Origin: Nonomuraea cavernae
Lineage (GTDB): Bacteria > Actinomycetota > Actinomycetes > Streptosporangiales > Streptosporangiaceae
Direction: 5' to 3'
Assembly (NCBI RefSeq): GCF_014646355.1
Contig: NZ_BMNH01000028.1
Span: 1 to 64,000 of the forward strand
Length of the DNA: 64,000 nucleotides
Part shown: positions 40,749 to 48,582 of the stretch, piece after piece
How positions within the stretch are numbered: the first letter of the stretch is position 1
How the letters are laid out: each line of letters starts with the position of its first letter
Translations under genes and position numbers: made by a program
The notes under the pieces: model-generated
What the model was told of the DNA's origin: nothing
Seen by the model: only the letters and a program-made list of their open reading frames with translations
Database searches by the model: none

Positions 40749-41258
40749 CTACGCGGGGATCGAGACCCCCACGCCCCCACGGGTCTGCCCGCCGTACCTC
40801 TGCCTGTCGGCGGCGAGGTCGAGCGGCCGGATGGTGGTGCGCGCGGTGAGCAACTCCTCGGTGAGCAGGGCGGCGGGCACCAGCCACGAGACCTCGAACT
40901 CCAGGCCGTCGGGGTCCTGCGCGTAGAGGGCCTTGGTGGTGGCGTGGTCGGACGCGCCGACCAGGGCGCCGAGCTCGCCGAGTTTGGTCGCGATGCGCTC
41001 CAGCTCGTCGAGCGTGTCGACCTCCCAGGCCAGGTGGTAGAGCCCGACGGAGCCGCGACCGGCCCGGGACGGCGCGGCCTGGGCCCCGATCTCGAACAGG
41101 CCCAGGTCGTGGTCGTTGGTCGAGCCGGAAGCCTGCAGGAAGGCGGCGCCGCGCATGCCCATGACGACCTCGAAGCCCAGGGCCTCGCGGTAGAAGGTGA
41201 CGCTGCGCTCCACGTCGCGCACGTAGAGGACCGCGTGATTGAGCCGTTGGACCGGCAT
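40749..41258 (-). CDS. VOC-family dioxygenase-like protein
   Basis: A 169-residue protein with the vicinal-oxygen-chelate fold. Metal ligands are likely His7 or His8 region (LNHAVLYVRD), the His of GLYHLAWEVD and the Glu of DPDGLEFEVS. The domain resembles catechol 2,3-dioxygenase-like and glyoxalase proteins; SVTFYREALGFEVV is the typical first beta-alpha unit. It lies divergent from a MarR regulator 60 bp away and is probably its target. The ATG at 41258 follows AAAGGGG. Substrate unknown: ring cleavage, thiol transfer and binding-only roles all occur in this family. Confidence 0.85.
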   Translation of the reverse strand: MPVQRLNHAVLYVRDVERSVTFYREALGFEVVMGMRGAAFLQASGSTNDHDLGLFEIGAQAAPSRAGRGSVGLYHLAWEVDTLDELERIATKLGELGALVGASDHATTKALYAQDPDGLEFEVSWLVPAALLTEELLTARTTIRPLDLAADRQRYGGQTRGGVGVSIPA

Positions 41259-41301
41259 GAGGAACCCCTTTCCCTGGTTTCAGCACCAAGTATATGAGAG
41301 T

Positions 41302-41314
41302 TCAAGTAAATTGA
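41302..41314. promoter_or_regulatory. Possible MarR operator
   Basis: TCAAGTAAATTGA is a short inverted repeat (TCAA ... TTGA) in an unusually AT-rich gap between the divergent VOC and MarR starts. The position suits a MarR site controlling both genes, but the dyad is short. Confidence 0.4.
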
Positions 41315-41318
41315 CGGC

Positions 41319-41768
41319 ATGACCCGATGGCTGGACGCGGACGAGCAGCGCACCTGGCGCAACTTCCTGTCCGCCACGCAGCTGGTGAACGAGGCGCTCG
41401 ACCGCCAGTTGCAGCGCGACGCGGCGATGCCGCACGCCTATTACATGATCCTGGTGGCGCTCTCCGAGGCGCCGGAGCGCCGGATGCGGATGAGCGAGCT
41501 GGCCGCGCGGGCGCAGAGCTCGCAGAGCCGCCTGTCCCACGCGGTGGCTCGGCTGGAGGAGCGCGGCTGGGTGCGCCGCGACCGCTGCCCAGAGGACCGG
41601 CGCGGCAACATCGCCGTGCTCACCGACGACGGCTTCGCCGCCATCGCCGCCGCCGCGCCGGGTCACGTGGCGGAGGTCCGGCGCAGCCTGTTCGACGTGC
41701 TCACCCCCGATCAGGTACGCGCCCTGGACGAGATCTGCGCGACCGTGCGGAACACGCTGGAGCGATAA
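41319..41768 (+). CDS. MarR-family transcriptional regulator
   Basis: A 149-residue MarR protein. The winged helix-turn-helix is MRMSELAARAQSSQSRLSHA, then VARLEERGWVRRDRCPEDRR (recognition helix and wing with the Asp-x-Arg signature), flanked by dimerisation helices. MarR proteins are released from DNA by small phenolic ligands. It is transcribed divergently from the VOC dioxygenase-like gene. The ATG at 41319 gives MTRWLDADEQRTWRNFL, a common N-terminus for this group. Confidence 0.9.
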   Translation: MTRWLDADEQRTWRNFLSATQLVNEALDRQLQRDAAMPHAYYMILVALSEAPERRMRMSELAARAQSSQSRLSHAVARLEERGWVRRDRCPEDRRGNIAVLTDDGFAAIAAAAPGHVAEVRRSLFDVLTPDQVRALDEICATVRNTLER

Positions 41769-41808
41769 CGGGAAACTGTCGGCGTGAGGCCGTACCGTTC
41801 TCCCGGAA

Positions 41809-41965
41809 TCGAACTCTTCAGGGGCGGACATCGGGAGTCGAACTCCTCGGGAATCGAACTCCTCGGGAATCGAAGTCCTCGGAGGCGAACTCTTCGGAGG
41901 CGAACTCTTCGGAGGCGAACTCTTCGAGGGCGAACTCTTCGAGGGTCGAACTTCGGGAGCGAACA
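41809..41965. repeat. 15/16-bp tandem repeats
   Basis: About nine or ten head-to-tail units share a TCGAACTC or GCGAACTC core: first 16-bp forms (GGGAATCGAACTCCTC), then 15-bp forms (GGAGGCGAACTCTTC) three times nearly unchanged, then a degrading tail. The tract fills the gap between the MarR gene and the small gene at 41977, directly before its ribosome binding site. Confidence 0.8.
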
Positions 41966-41976
41966 AGGAGACGGGC

Positions 41977-42165
41977 ATGCACGACACGGATGAGGCGCTG
42001 TTCAGGGCGGTCCACGGGATCGCGGGCCGGTTGGCGGGCCAGCCCGTGCCCGTGGTGATGGGCGTGTTGCTGAGCCAGTTGCCCGAGGCGCCCGGTCTTG
42101 AGGCGCCGGAGATCCGCCGGATCGCCGAGGAGATCAGCGTGGGGCGTGATCCCTCGGGCTTGTGA
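41977..42165 (+). CDS. Small hypothetical protein
   Basis: A 62-residue soluble protein from the ATG at 41977, preceded by AAGGAGA at good spacing. It is helical, with a long hydrophobic centre (GRLAGQPVPVVMGVLLSQLP, and then EAPGLEAPEIRRIAEEI). It lies right after the tandem-repeat tract, whose length may affect its expression. Unknown family. Confidence 0.6.
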   Translation: MHDTDEALFRAVHGIAGRLAGQPVPVVMGVLLSQLPEAPGLEAPEIRRIAEEISVGRDPSGL

Positions 42166-42235
42166 TGCGGCGGCCGCTCGTGGAGCATCGAGGCATGTCC
42201 AATATTGAGGCCGTTCGCGGTGTTCTGTCCGGCAG

Positions 42236-43660
42236 GTGCGCGTGACCCTCGTCGCGGGAGTCGACTCGTCGACGCAGAGTTGCAAGGTCGTCATCCGTGA
42301 CGCCGCCTCCGGCCGGCTGGTGCGCCAGGGCCGGGCCGCCCATCCCGACGGCACCGAAGTCCACCCGTCCCACTGGTGGGCCGCGTTGCTGCGGGCCGTC
42401 GACGAGGCGGGCGGGCTCGACGATGTCGCCGCGATCAGCGTGGCCGGGCAGCAGCACGGCATGGTCTGCCTCGACGAGTCGGGCGACGTCGTGCGCGACG
42501 CGCTGCTGTGGAACGACACCCGCTCCGCCGGGGCCGCCGCCGCGCTGGTCGCCGAGCTGGGCGGCCCGGTGGCGTGGGCCGACGCGGTCGGCAGCGTGCC
42601 GGTGGCGTCCTTCACGGTGGCCAAGCTGCGCTGGCTGGCCGAGCACGAGCCCGAGCACGCGCGCCGCACCGCGGCGGTGTGCCTGCCGCACGACTGGCTC
42701 ACCTGGCGGCTGGCGGGCGCGCTCGGCCTGCCCCGGGCGGCCTGGGCCGCCGCGCCGCCGCCCGCCCTCGACCGGCTGACCACCGACAGGGGCGACGCCT
42801 CGGGCACCGGCTACTGGTCTCCGGCCACCGGCGACTACCGCCTCGACCTGCTGAAGGCCGCCTTCGGCTCGGTCCCGCTGCTGCCCCGGGTGCTGGGTCC
42901 GCTGGCGGAGGCCGCGCCGGAGAGCCCCCTCCGACTCGCGCCCGGCACCGGAGACAACATGGCCGCCGCGCTCGGCGTGGGCGCGCGGCCCGGCGACGTC
43001 GTCGTGTCGATCGGCACCTCCGGCACCGTGTTCGCGGTGTCCGACGTGCCGAGCGCCGACCCGAGCGGCGCGGTGGCCGGGTTCGCCGACGCCACCGGGC
43101 GCTTCCTGCCCCTGGTGTGCACGCTCAACGCGGCCCGCGTCATGGACGCGGCCGCCCGGCTCACCGGGGTCGAGCTCGACCGGCTCGGCGAGCTGGCGCT
43201 CCAGGCCCCGCCGGGGGCCGGTGGGCTCACGCTGGTGCCCTACCTGGAGGGCGAGCGCACCCCCAACCTGCCGACCGCCACCGGCTCGATCCACGGTCTC
43301 ACCCTCGCCACCGCCACCCCCGCCCACCTGGCCCGGGCCTCGGTCGAGGGCCTGCTGTGCGGCCTCGCCGACGCGCTCGACGCGCTCGGCCTGACGCCCG
43401 AGCGGATCCTGCTGATCGGGGGCGGCGCCCGCTCGGAGGCGGTCCGCCGCGTCGCCCCCACGGTCTTCGGCCGGCCGGTCCTGGCGCCCGCGCCGGGCGA
43501 GTACGTCGCCGACGGCGCCGCCTACCAGGCCGCCCGGCTGCTCGACGAGGACGTCCACTGGTCCACCGACGAGCCGGCCCGCTACGAGGCCGAGGCCGAG
43601 CCCGCCATCCGCGACCGCTACGCCGCCGCCCGTCCCCACATCCTGCACCAGTCGCGCTGA
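42236..43660 (+). CDS. xylB: Xylulokinase (FGGY family)
   Basis: A 474-residue FGGY carbohydrate kinase. The N-terminal ATPase fold starts [18 protein letters not shown] (phosphate-1 loop). [19 protein letters not shown] is the substrate-binding motif typical of xylulokinase, with [13 protein letters not shown] and then [20 protein letters not shown] and [13 protein letters not shown] (phosphate-2 region). It phosphorylates D-xylulose with ATP. The start is a GTG at 42236 with only a modest ribosome binding site; GTG 42242 is an alternative. No xylose isomerase gene is next to it, so it may be expressed alone or serve another pentulose. Confidence 0.9.
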   Translation: MRVTLVAGVDSSTQSCKVVIRDAASGRLVRQGRAAHPDGTEVHPSHWWAALLRAVDEAGGLDDVAAISVAGQQHGMVCLDESGDVVRDALLWNDTRSAGAAAALVAELGGPVAWADAVGSVPVASFTVAKLRWLAEHEPEHARRTAAVCLPHDWLTWRLAGALGLPRAAWAAAPPPALDRLTTDRGDASGTGYWSPATGDYRLDLLKAAFGSVPLLPRVLGPLAEAAPESPLRLAPGTGDNMAAALGVGARPGDVVVSIGTSGTVFAVSDVPSADPSGAVAGFADATGRFLPLVCTLNAARVMDAAARLTGVELDRLGELALQAPPGAGGLTLVPYLEGERTPNLPTATGSIHGLTLATATPAHLARASVEGLLCGLADALDALGLTPERILLIGGGARSEAVRRVAPTVFGRPVLAPAPGEYVADGAAYQAARLLDEDVHWSTDEPARYEAEAEPAIRDRYAAARPHILHQSR

Positions 43661-43827
43661 CCGCCCGGCCGGGGATCGCCGTCACCTCGTCTCTCCTGTC
43701 CCAGCCGGCGCCATGCCGTGAAAGGAAATGATCTTTAAAGGGGGGTGAAAGCCCTAGTGGTCATCTCAGGGTGGGGTCAGGGGCGGAGCCTGATGGATCA
43801 GGGCCGCGAAAGCTACAGAATGCGGCT

Positions 43828-44502
43828 ATGACCGCAGTAAAAAGGCTCTATCCGCTTGTCGCCTGTGTCGCGATCGTGTTCTCCGTGGGCGCGATCGTGG
43901 TCGGGCAACTGGTGCCGGACCCCTATCTCGATCCGATGAACGTGACCGTGAGTGAATACGCCGTGGCCGACCGCGGGGGCGTCACCGAGGTCGCGATCGC
44001 GGTGCTGGGGCTCGGGTCGCTGGCGTTGCTGGGCGGATTGCGGGCGGCGGGGGCGCCGGTCCGCGGGGTGCCGGAGCGGCTGTTGGCGGTGTGGTCGGGG
44101 GCGCTGGTCGTCGCCGCGGTCGTTCCGACCACGCCGATCGGGGCGGACCTGACCCTCACCGCGCAGGTCCACCGGTACGTCTCCGTCGCGGCGTTCGTGA
44201 GCCTGCCGGTGGCGGCGGCCCTGCTGGTGCCGAGGCTGGCCGCCGACCCCGACTGGAAGCCGGTGGCCAGGGTGGTGGAGTGGCTGGCGCTGGCCGGCGG
44301 GCTGGGCGTGCTGGCGATCACGTACGTGGCGCTGCCGGGCGACCGGGTGCTCATCGGGCTCGTCGAGCGGTTGCTGCTGGGGGCCGAGGTGGCGTTGCTG
44401 GGGGTGCTGGCGGCGTGGCTGGTGCGTCTGTGGTGGATACGGTCTGTCGGTAAGGCCGTGAATTTCACGACATATCACAGATTTCTAGCTAGTAGATCTT
44501 AA
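43828..44502 (+). CDS. DUF998-like membrane protein
   Basis: A 224-residue protein with six spans: ~7-29, ~51-70, ~83-103, ~110-126, ~150-168 and ~180-200. The segment DPYLDPMNVTVSEYAVADRG after span 1 is typical of DUF998 proteins (the xxSEYA motif), and HRYVSVAAFVSLPVAAALL is in the third or fourth helix. The family has no known function. I chose the ATG at 43828; the frame upstream is not conserved. It lies directly upstream of the first conservon but is probably separate. Confidence 0.8.
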   Translation: MTAVKRLYPLVACVAIVFSVGAIVVGQLVPDPYLDPMNVTVSEYAVADRGGVTEVAIAVLGLGSLALLGGLRAAGAPVRGVPERLLAVWSGALVVAAVVPTTPIGADLTLTAQVHRYVSVAAFVSLPVAAALLVPRLAADPDWKPVARVVEWLALAGGLGVLAITYVALPGDRVLIGLVERLLLGAEVALLGVLAAWLVRLWWIRSVGKAVNFTTYHRFLASRS

Positions 44503-44558
44503 GGCTGCCCGTATCGGTGCTATTCTCTCCGGCGATCTTCTATCCGGGAGCAGGTGTC

Positions 44559-46892
44559 ATGGCATCGGGCAGATCCATCAGATCCAAGATCTCGACGCTG
44601 CTCGTCGTCCCCCTGGTATCCCTGATCGCCCTGTGGGGCTTCGCCGCCGCCACCACCTCCGGTGAGGCGCTGAACCTGCTCAAGGTGCAGACCATCTGGA
44701 ACGGCGTGATCGACGACGCCGACGGGCTGGTCTCCCATCTGCAGGTGGAGCGCCTGGCCTCGGCCGAACGGATCGCGGGCACCGCCTCCGACGGGACCGC
44801 GCTGGCCGAGAGCCGGGCCGCCGCGGACCGGAGCAGGCAGAGGCTGGCCAAGTCGGCGTTGTCGGAGGAGGTCCAGGACGCCCTCACGGCGGAGATGAAG
44901 GGCCGGCTGAAGGAGGCGCTGGCCGCGATCGACCGGCTGCCGGAGATCAGGCGGCTGGTAGACACGGGCCGGCTCACCCCGGGCACCCTGATCACCGAGT
45001 ACGCGACGATTCCCGACGCCGTGCACCTGCTCTACTCCACGATCACGGTCAGCAGCGACGTCGAGCTGGCCCGGCAGAGTCAGGGCCTGATCGCCGCCGA
45101 CGGGGTGCGCGAGCTGCTGAGCCGCGAGCACGCGCTGATCGTCGCGGCGAACGGCCGGGCGACCATGCACGACGTGCACCAGCTCGCCGGCATCGACGGC
45201 GCCCGGACCCACCTGTGGCCGCAGGCCATGGCCAACCTCGACGCCGACCTGCGGGCCCCGTTCGAACGGCTCGCCGCCACCTCCCGCTACAACACGATGG
45301 AACGGGCCCTGGAGTCGGCCATCTCCGGCAAGCCCGTCGACATGCAGCTCTGGCGCGGCACGGCCGACCCGGTGATGAAGGACTACACCCGGGTCATCTG
45401 GGACGGCGGCGACCGCCTGCTCGCCAAGATGGAGCCGGCCGGGATCGCCATCCTGCTGCGGGCGGGCATCGCCGGCGTGCTCGGCCTGCTGGCGGTCGTC
45501 TTCTCGGTCGTCATGTCCATCCGGGTGGGCAGGCGCGTCACCGGTGAGCTGACCGGCCTGCGGCGGTCCGCGCTCGACCTGGCCGAGGTCCGGCTGCCCG
45601 GCGTCGTGACCAAGCTGCGCAAGGGCGAGAACGTCGACGTCGAGACCGAGGCGCCGCCCATCGAGGTGTCCCGAGGAGCCACCAGCGAGGTCGCCGACCT
45701 GGCCGCCGCGTTCGGCAGCGTCCAGCGCACCGCCGTGGACGCGGCGGTCGAGCAGGCCAGGCTGCGGCAGGGCGTGTCGGAGGCACTGCGCAACCTGGCC
45801 AGGCGGAGCCAGTCGCTGCTGCAACGCCAGCTCAGGCTCCTGGACGAGATGCAGCGCGACACCGAGGAGCCCGAGGCGCTGGAGCGGCTGTTCAAGCTCG
45901 ACCACCTGACCACCCGCATGCGCCGCCACGCCGAGGGCCTGGTGCTGCTGTCCGGCGGCGCGGCGGGGCGCCGCTGGCGCGGCACCATCCCGGTCGAGGA
46001 CGTGCTGAACGGCGCCGCCGCCCAGGTCGAGGAGTACACCCGGGTCCGGGTCTACCCGATGCCCGAGTGCGGCGTGTCCGGCGCCGCCGTGGCCGACCTG
46101 ATGCACCTGTTCGCCGAGCTGATCGAGAACGCCACCTCGTTCTCCTCGCCCGGCAACGAGGTGTCGGTCCGCGGCGAGCTCGTCGGCAGGGGCTTCGCGG
46201 TGGAGATCGAGGACCGGGGTCTCGGCCTGCCGCCCGAGATGCGTCAGGCCATCAACGAGCGGCTGGCCAGCCCGCCCGACTTCGACGCGTCGCAGACCGA
46301 GCGGCTGGGGTTCGCGGTGGTCGGCATGCTGGCGGCCAAGCACGGCATCGTCGTGACGCTCAAACCGTCGCCGTACGGCGGGACGACCGCGATCGTGCTG
46401 GTGCCGGGGGCGCTGGTCGAGGCGCTGCCGCCGCCGATCGAGCTGCCCGAGCTGGAGTCGGTGTCCGTGTCGGTCGTGCGTGACGACCAACCGGGCCTGA
46501 ACCAGCCGGGCCAGGGCCGGCCGGGTCTGAGCCAGCCGGGTCTGAACCAGCCGGGTCTGAACCAACCGGGCCAGAACCAGCAGGTGCCGAACCCGTCGGC
46601 CCAGAATCCGCCGCCGGCGGGCGGTCTGCCGCGCCGGGTCCGCGTCTCCAAGCGCGGCTCCCAGACGGGTTCCGAGTCGGGGCTGCCCCGCCGTACCCGG
46701 CAGGCCAACCTGCCCGAGCAACTCAGGCAGCCGCAGCCCACCGACCTCCGCGAGGACGCGGAGCTCGCGGAGCTCGTGGAGCCCGTGCGGGAGCGCTCAC
46801 CCGAGGAGACCAGGGCACTGCTCTCCTCACTGCAGTCAGGCTGGCAGCGGGGGCGCCAGGAGAGCGATCAGGATGGGGGATCTCTATCGTGA
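44559..46892 (+). CDS. Conservon sensor-kinase-like protein CvnA (reduced conservon)
   Basis: A 777-residue membrane protein. After a first span (~10-32) is a long extracellular nitrate/nitrite-sensing-type helical domain (to ~300), a second span (~305-325), and a HAMP-like linker. A dimerisation helix follows (RRSQSLLQRQLRLLDEMQRD, then DHLTTRMRRHAEGLVLLSGG) and a histidine-kinase-type ATPase domain with LFAELIENATSFSSPGNEV (N box), EDRGLGLP (G1), ERLGFAVVGMLA (G2 region) and PYGGTTAIVLVP. No canonical phospho-acceptor His box. The C-terminus holds QPGLN-type repeats. Conservons link such a protein to a small GTPase and roadblock protein. Here only CvnC follows (GTGA overlap). Confidence 0.88.
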   Translation: MASGRSIRSKISTLLVVPLVSLIALWGFAAATTSGEALNLLKVQTIWNGVIDDADGLVSHLQVERLASAERIAGTASDGTALAESRAAADRSRQRLAKSALSEEVQDALTAEMKGRLKEALAAIDRLPEIRRLVDTGRLTPGTLITEYATIPDAVHLLYSTITVSSDVELARQSQGLIAADGVRELLSREHALIVAANGRATMHDVHQLAGIDGARTHLWPQAMANLDADLRAPFERLAATSRYNTMERALESAISGKPVDMQLWRGTADPVMKDYTRVIWDGGDRLLAKMEPAGIAILLRAGIAGVLGLLAVVFSVVMSIRVGRRVTGELTGLRRSALDLAEVRLPGVVTKLRKGENVDVETEAPPIEVSRGATSEVADLAAAFGSVQRTAVDAAVEQARLRQGVSEALRNLARRSQSLLQRQLRLLDEMQRDTEEPEALERLFKLDHLTTRMRRHAEGLVLLSGGAAGRRWRGTIPVEDVLNGAAAQVEEYTRVRVYPMPECGVSGAAVADLMHLFAELIENATSFSSPGNEVSVRGELVGRGFAVEIEDRGLGLPPEMRQAINERLASPPDFDASQTERLGFAVVGMLAAKHGIVVTLKPSPYGGTTAIVLVPGALVEALPPPIELPELESVSVSVVRDDQPGLNQPGQGRPGLSQPGLNQPGLNQPGQNQQVPNPSAQNPPPAGGLPRRVRVSKRGSQTGSESGLPRRTRQANLPEQLRQPQPTDLREDAELAELVEPVRERSPEETRALLSSLQSGWQRGRQESDQDGGSLS
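46488..46582 (+). repeat. 15-bp coding tandem repeats in cvnA
   Basis: About six units of a 15-bp motif (CAGCCGGGTCTGAAC with variants) encode a QPGLN/QPGQ-type peptide repeat near the C-terminus of the plus-strand CvnA protein. It is a flexible Pro/Gly/Gln linker; copy number is likely to vary between strains. The other CvnA copy lacks it. Confidence 0.8.
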
Positions 46893-47266
46893 GCCGCGAG
46901 CCCGACGAATGGGTCGACGAGGAGGCCGGTCCGGTCGTGCGGCCGTACGCGGTCGCCCGCGGCCGCACCCGGCCCTCCTCGCCGGCGATCGACCTGCTCT
47001 CGCACATCTCGGCGACGACCGAGCCGATGCCGTCCAAGGCCGAGCTGAGCGCGCAGCACCGGCGCCTGATCGGCTCGGTCTCGGGGCAGTCGAGGCCCGT
47101 GGTCGAGGTGGCCGCCGAGATGAACCTCCCGGTGGGAGTGATCAGGGTGCTGCTCGGCGACCTGCTCGACTACGGGCTGGTCACGGTACGGCCGCCGCAC
47201 GCCAAGGCCGGCGTGGCCACGGAGAGCCTCCTCCGCGAGGTGATCAACGGCCTCAAGGCGCTCTAG
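46889..47266 (+). CDS. Conservon DUF742 protein CvnC (reduced conservon)
   Basis: A 125-residue DUF742 protein. The signature is the N-terminal EWVDEEAGPVVRPYAVARGR, followed by a winged-helix-like domain (EVAAEMNLPVGVIRVLLGDL, then LDYGLVTV) and a final EVINGLKAL. In conservons CvnC is the putative DNA- or effector-contacting partner of CvnA and CvnD. Its GTG start overlaps the CvnA stop by four bases. No roadblock (CvnB) or GTPase (CvnD) gene follows; instead the stop overlaps by four bases that of the convergent CvnD, so the pair may use the components of the neighbouring set. Confidence 0.9.
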   Translation: MSREPDEWVDEEAGPVVRPYAVARGRTRPSSPAIDLLSHISATTEPMPSKAELSAQHRRLIGSVSGQSRPVVEVAAEMNLPVGVIRVLLGDLLDYGLVTVRPPHAKAGVATESLLREVINGLKAL

Positions 47267-47835
47267 CCGGCCGCGGTCAGGGTGCGCAGGGAGTGTTCGA
47301 CCAGCGTCACCATGACCTCCTTGGCCGAGGTCCGCCGCCGCACGTCGCACAGCAGCACGGGCACGTCGGTGTCGAGGTCGAGCGCGATCCGCACGTCGTC
47401 GACGCTGTGCTGGTCGGCGCCGTCGAAGCAGTTGACGGCCACCACGAAGGGGGTGCCGCGCTGCTCGAAGTAGTCGACCGAGGGGAAGCAGTCGGTCAGC
47501 CGCCGGGTGTCGGCGATCACGACCGCGCCGAGCGCGCCGTAGGACAGCTCGTCCCACATGAACCAGAAGCGCTCCTGCCCCGGAGTGCCGAACAGGTAGA
47601 CGACCAGGCCCTCGCGGATCGTGATGCGGCCGAAGTCCATCGCGACCGTCGTGGTCGTCTTGGCCTCCACGCCGTCGAGGTCGTCCACACCGATGCCTCG
47701 GTCGGAGAGCACCTCTTCGGTGCGCAGCGGCTTGATCTCGCTGATCGACCCCACCAGGGTGGTCTTGCCCACGCCGAAACCGCCGGCGATGAGGATCTTC
47801 AGCGCGACGGGGTCCTCAGAGAGCCCGGAGTCCAT
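47263..47835 (-). CDS. Conservon small GTPase CvnD
   Basis: A 190-residue Ras-like GTP-binding protein. G1 is IAGGFGVGKTTLVGS, a Thr-rich switch I (EAKTTTTVAMDFGR), G3 FGTPGQERFW (with the prenylation-independent bacterial form), G4 VNCFDGAD and G5 CDVRRRTS. CvnD cycles on and off the membrane complex of CvnA, CvnB and CvnC. It is the last gene of the minus-strand conservon and overlaps CvnC by 20 bp. Its start at 47835 reads MDSGLSEDPVALKILIAGG. Confidence 0.92.
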   Translation of the reverse strand: MDSGLSEDPVALKILIAGGFGVGKTTLVGSISEIKPLRTEEVLSDRGIGVDDLDGVEAKTTTTVAMDFGRITIREGLVVYLFGTPGQERFWFMWDELSYGALGAVVIADTRRLTDCFPSVDYFEQRGTPFVVAVNCFDGADQHSVDDVRIALDLDTDVPVLLCDVRRRTSAKEVMVTLVEHSLRTLTAAG

Positions 47836-48178
47836 TGATCACTTCCTTGAGAATGCCCTCGTTCGCACGCGGCCGGGCCGCTGAGGGGGACTTCACCGAG
47901 ATGAGACCGCCGTCGAGCAGGTCGCCGAGCAGCACCCGGACCACTCCGATGGGCAGGTCGAGCTCGACGGCCAGGTCGGCCACCGTGATCGGCTCACACG
48001 CCACCCGCAGGATGAGCTGCTGCTCAGGTCCGAGGCCGTCCGGCGGGTCACCGATGGCGCTCACGGTCGCGATGAGATCGAGCATCTCCCCCGAGGACCT
48101 CGTACGGCCGCGGATGAGAGCATAGGGCCGGACGATCGGCCCCGCGTCCTCATCCAGCCATTGCGCCGGCTCCGTCAT
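47816..48178 (-). CDS. Conservon DUF742 protein CvnC (complete conservon)
   Basis: A 120-residue DUF742 protein, clearly a paralogue of the one at 46889-47266: QWLDEDAGPIVRPYALIRGR, then VADLAVELDLPIGVVRVLLG, DLLDGGLISVKSP and EVINGLRAL. It overlaps the CvnB stop by four bases and the CvnD start by 20 bp. It is the third gene of cvnABCD and probably joins the membrane-associated complex. Confidence 0.92.
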   Translation of the reverse strand: MTEPAQWLDEDAGPIVRPYALIRGRTRSSGEMLDLIATVSAIGDPPDGLGPEQQLILRVACEPITVADLAVELDLPIGVVRVLLGDLLDGGLISVKSPSAARPRANEGILKEVINGLRAL

Positions 48179-48582
48179 GGCGCGGTCGTCCGTGGATTGG
48201 TCGAGATGTGCTGGCCGACCCGCTTGACGAGCATCGCCATCTCGTAGGCGATGTGGCCGACGTCCACGTTCGCGTCGGCGAGCACGGCCAGGCAGGTGCC
48301 CTGTCCGGCCGCGGTGACGAAGAGGAACGCCGACTCCATCTCGACGATGGTCTGGCGGACGTCGCCGCCGCCGAAGTGGCGTCCCGTGCCGCGGGCCAGG
48401 CTCTGGAACCCGGCGGCCACGGCCGACATGTGTTCGGCGTCCTCGCGGGTCAGCCCCTTGGAGTAGCCGACCGCGAGGCCGTCGGTGGACAGGATGACCG
48501 CCTGGCGCACCGCCGCGACCCTGGTCGTCAGGTCGTCGAGTAGCCAGTTCAGTTCGCCGGTGTTGGTCGTCGGCACGCTCAT
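48175..48582 (-). CDS. Conservon roadblock/LC7 protein CvnB
   Basis: A 135-residue roadblock/LC7 protein. LNWLLDDLTTRVAAVRQAVI is the N-terminal helix, followed by LSTDGLAVGYSKGLTREDAE, the beta hairpin typical of MglB-like proteins, and QTIVEMESAFLFVTAAGQGT with a final helix. Such proteins act as GTPase-activating or scaffold partners of CvnD. The ATG overlaps the CvnA stop by four bases. In the second, plus-strand conservon this gene is missing. Confidence 0.92.
   Translation of the reverse strand: MSVPTTNTGELNWLLDDLTTRVAAVRQAVILSTDGLAVGYSKGLTREDAEHMSAVAAGFQSLARGTGRHFGGGDVRQTIVEMESAFLFVTAAGQGTCLAVLADANVDVGHIAYEMAMLVKRVGQHISTNPRTTAP

Noticed and set aside
41809-41965. tRNA-like T-arm sequences (GTTCGA cores) in the tandem repeats
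   Set aside because: Each unit holds a GAGTTCGATTCCC-like stretch on the minus strand, but no acceptor, D-arm or anticodon stem accompanies it, and the units are head-to-tail 15/16-mers. It is a simple repeat, not a tRNA or CRISPR.
41818-42807. Minus-strand protein with EEFAS repeats
   Set aside because: The repeats come from the tandem DNA repeat and the rest is antisense to xylulokinase; no ribosome binding site or domain supports it.
44520-46721. Long minus-strand frames opposite cvnA
   Set aside because: They are rich in His, Arg, Gly and Leu without motifs, exactly as expected for the complement of a GC-rich gene; the plus-strand CvnA has clear domains.
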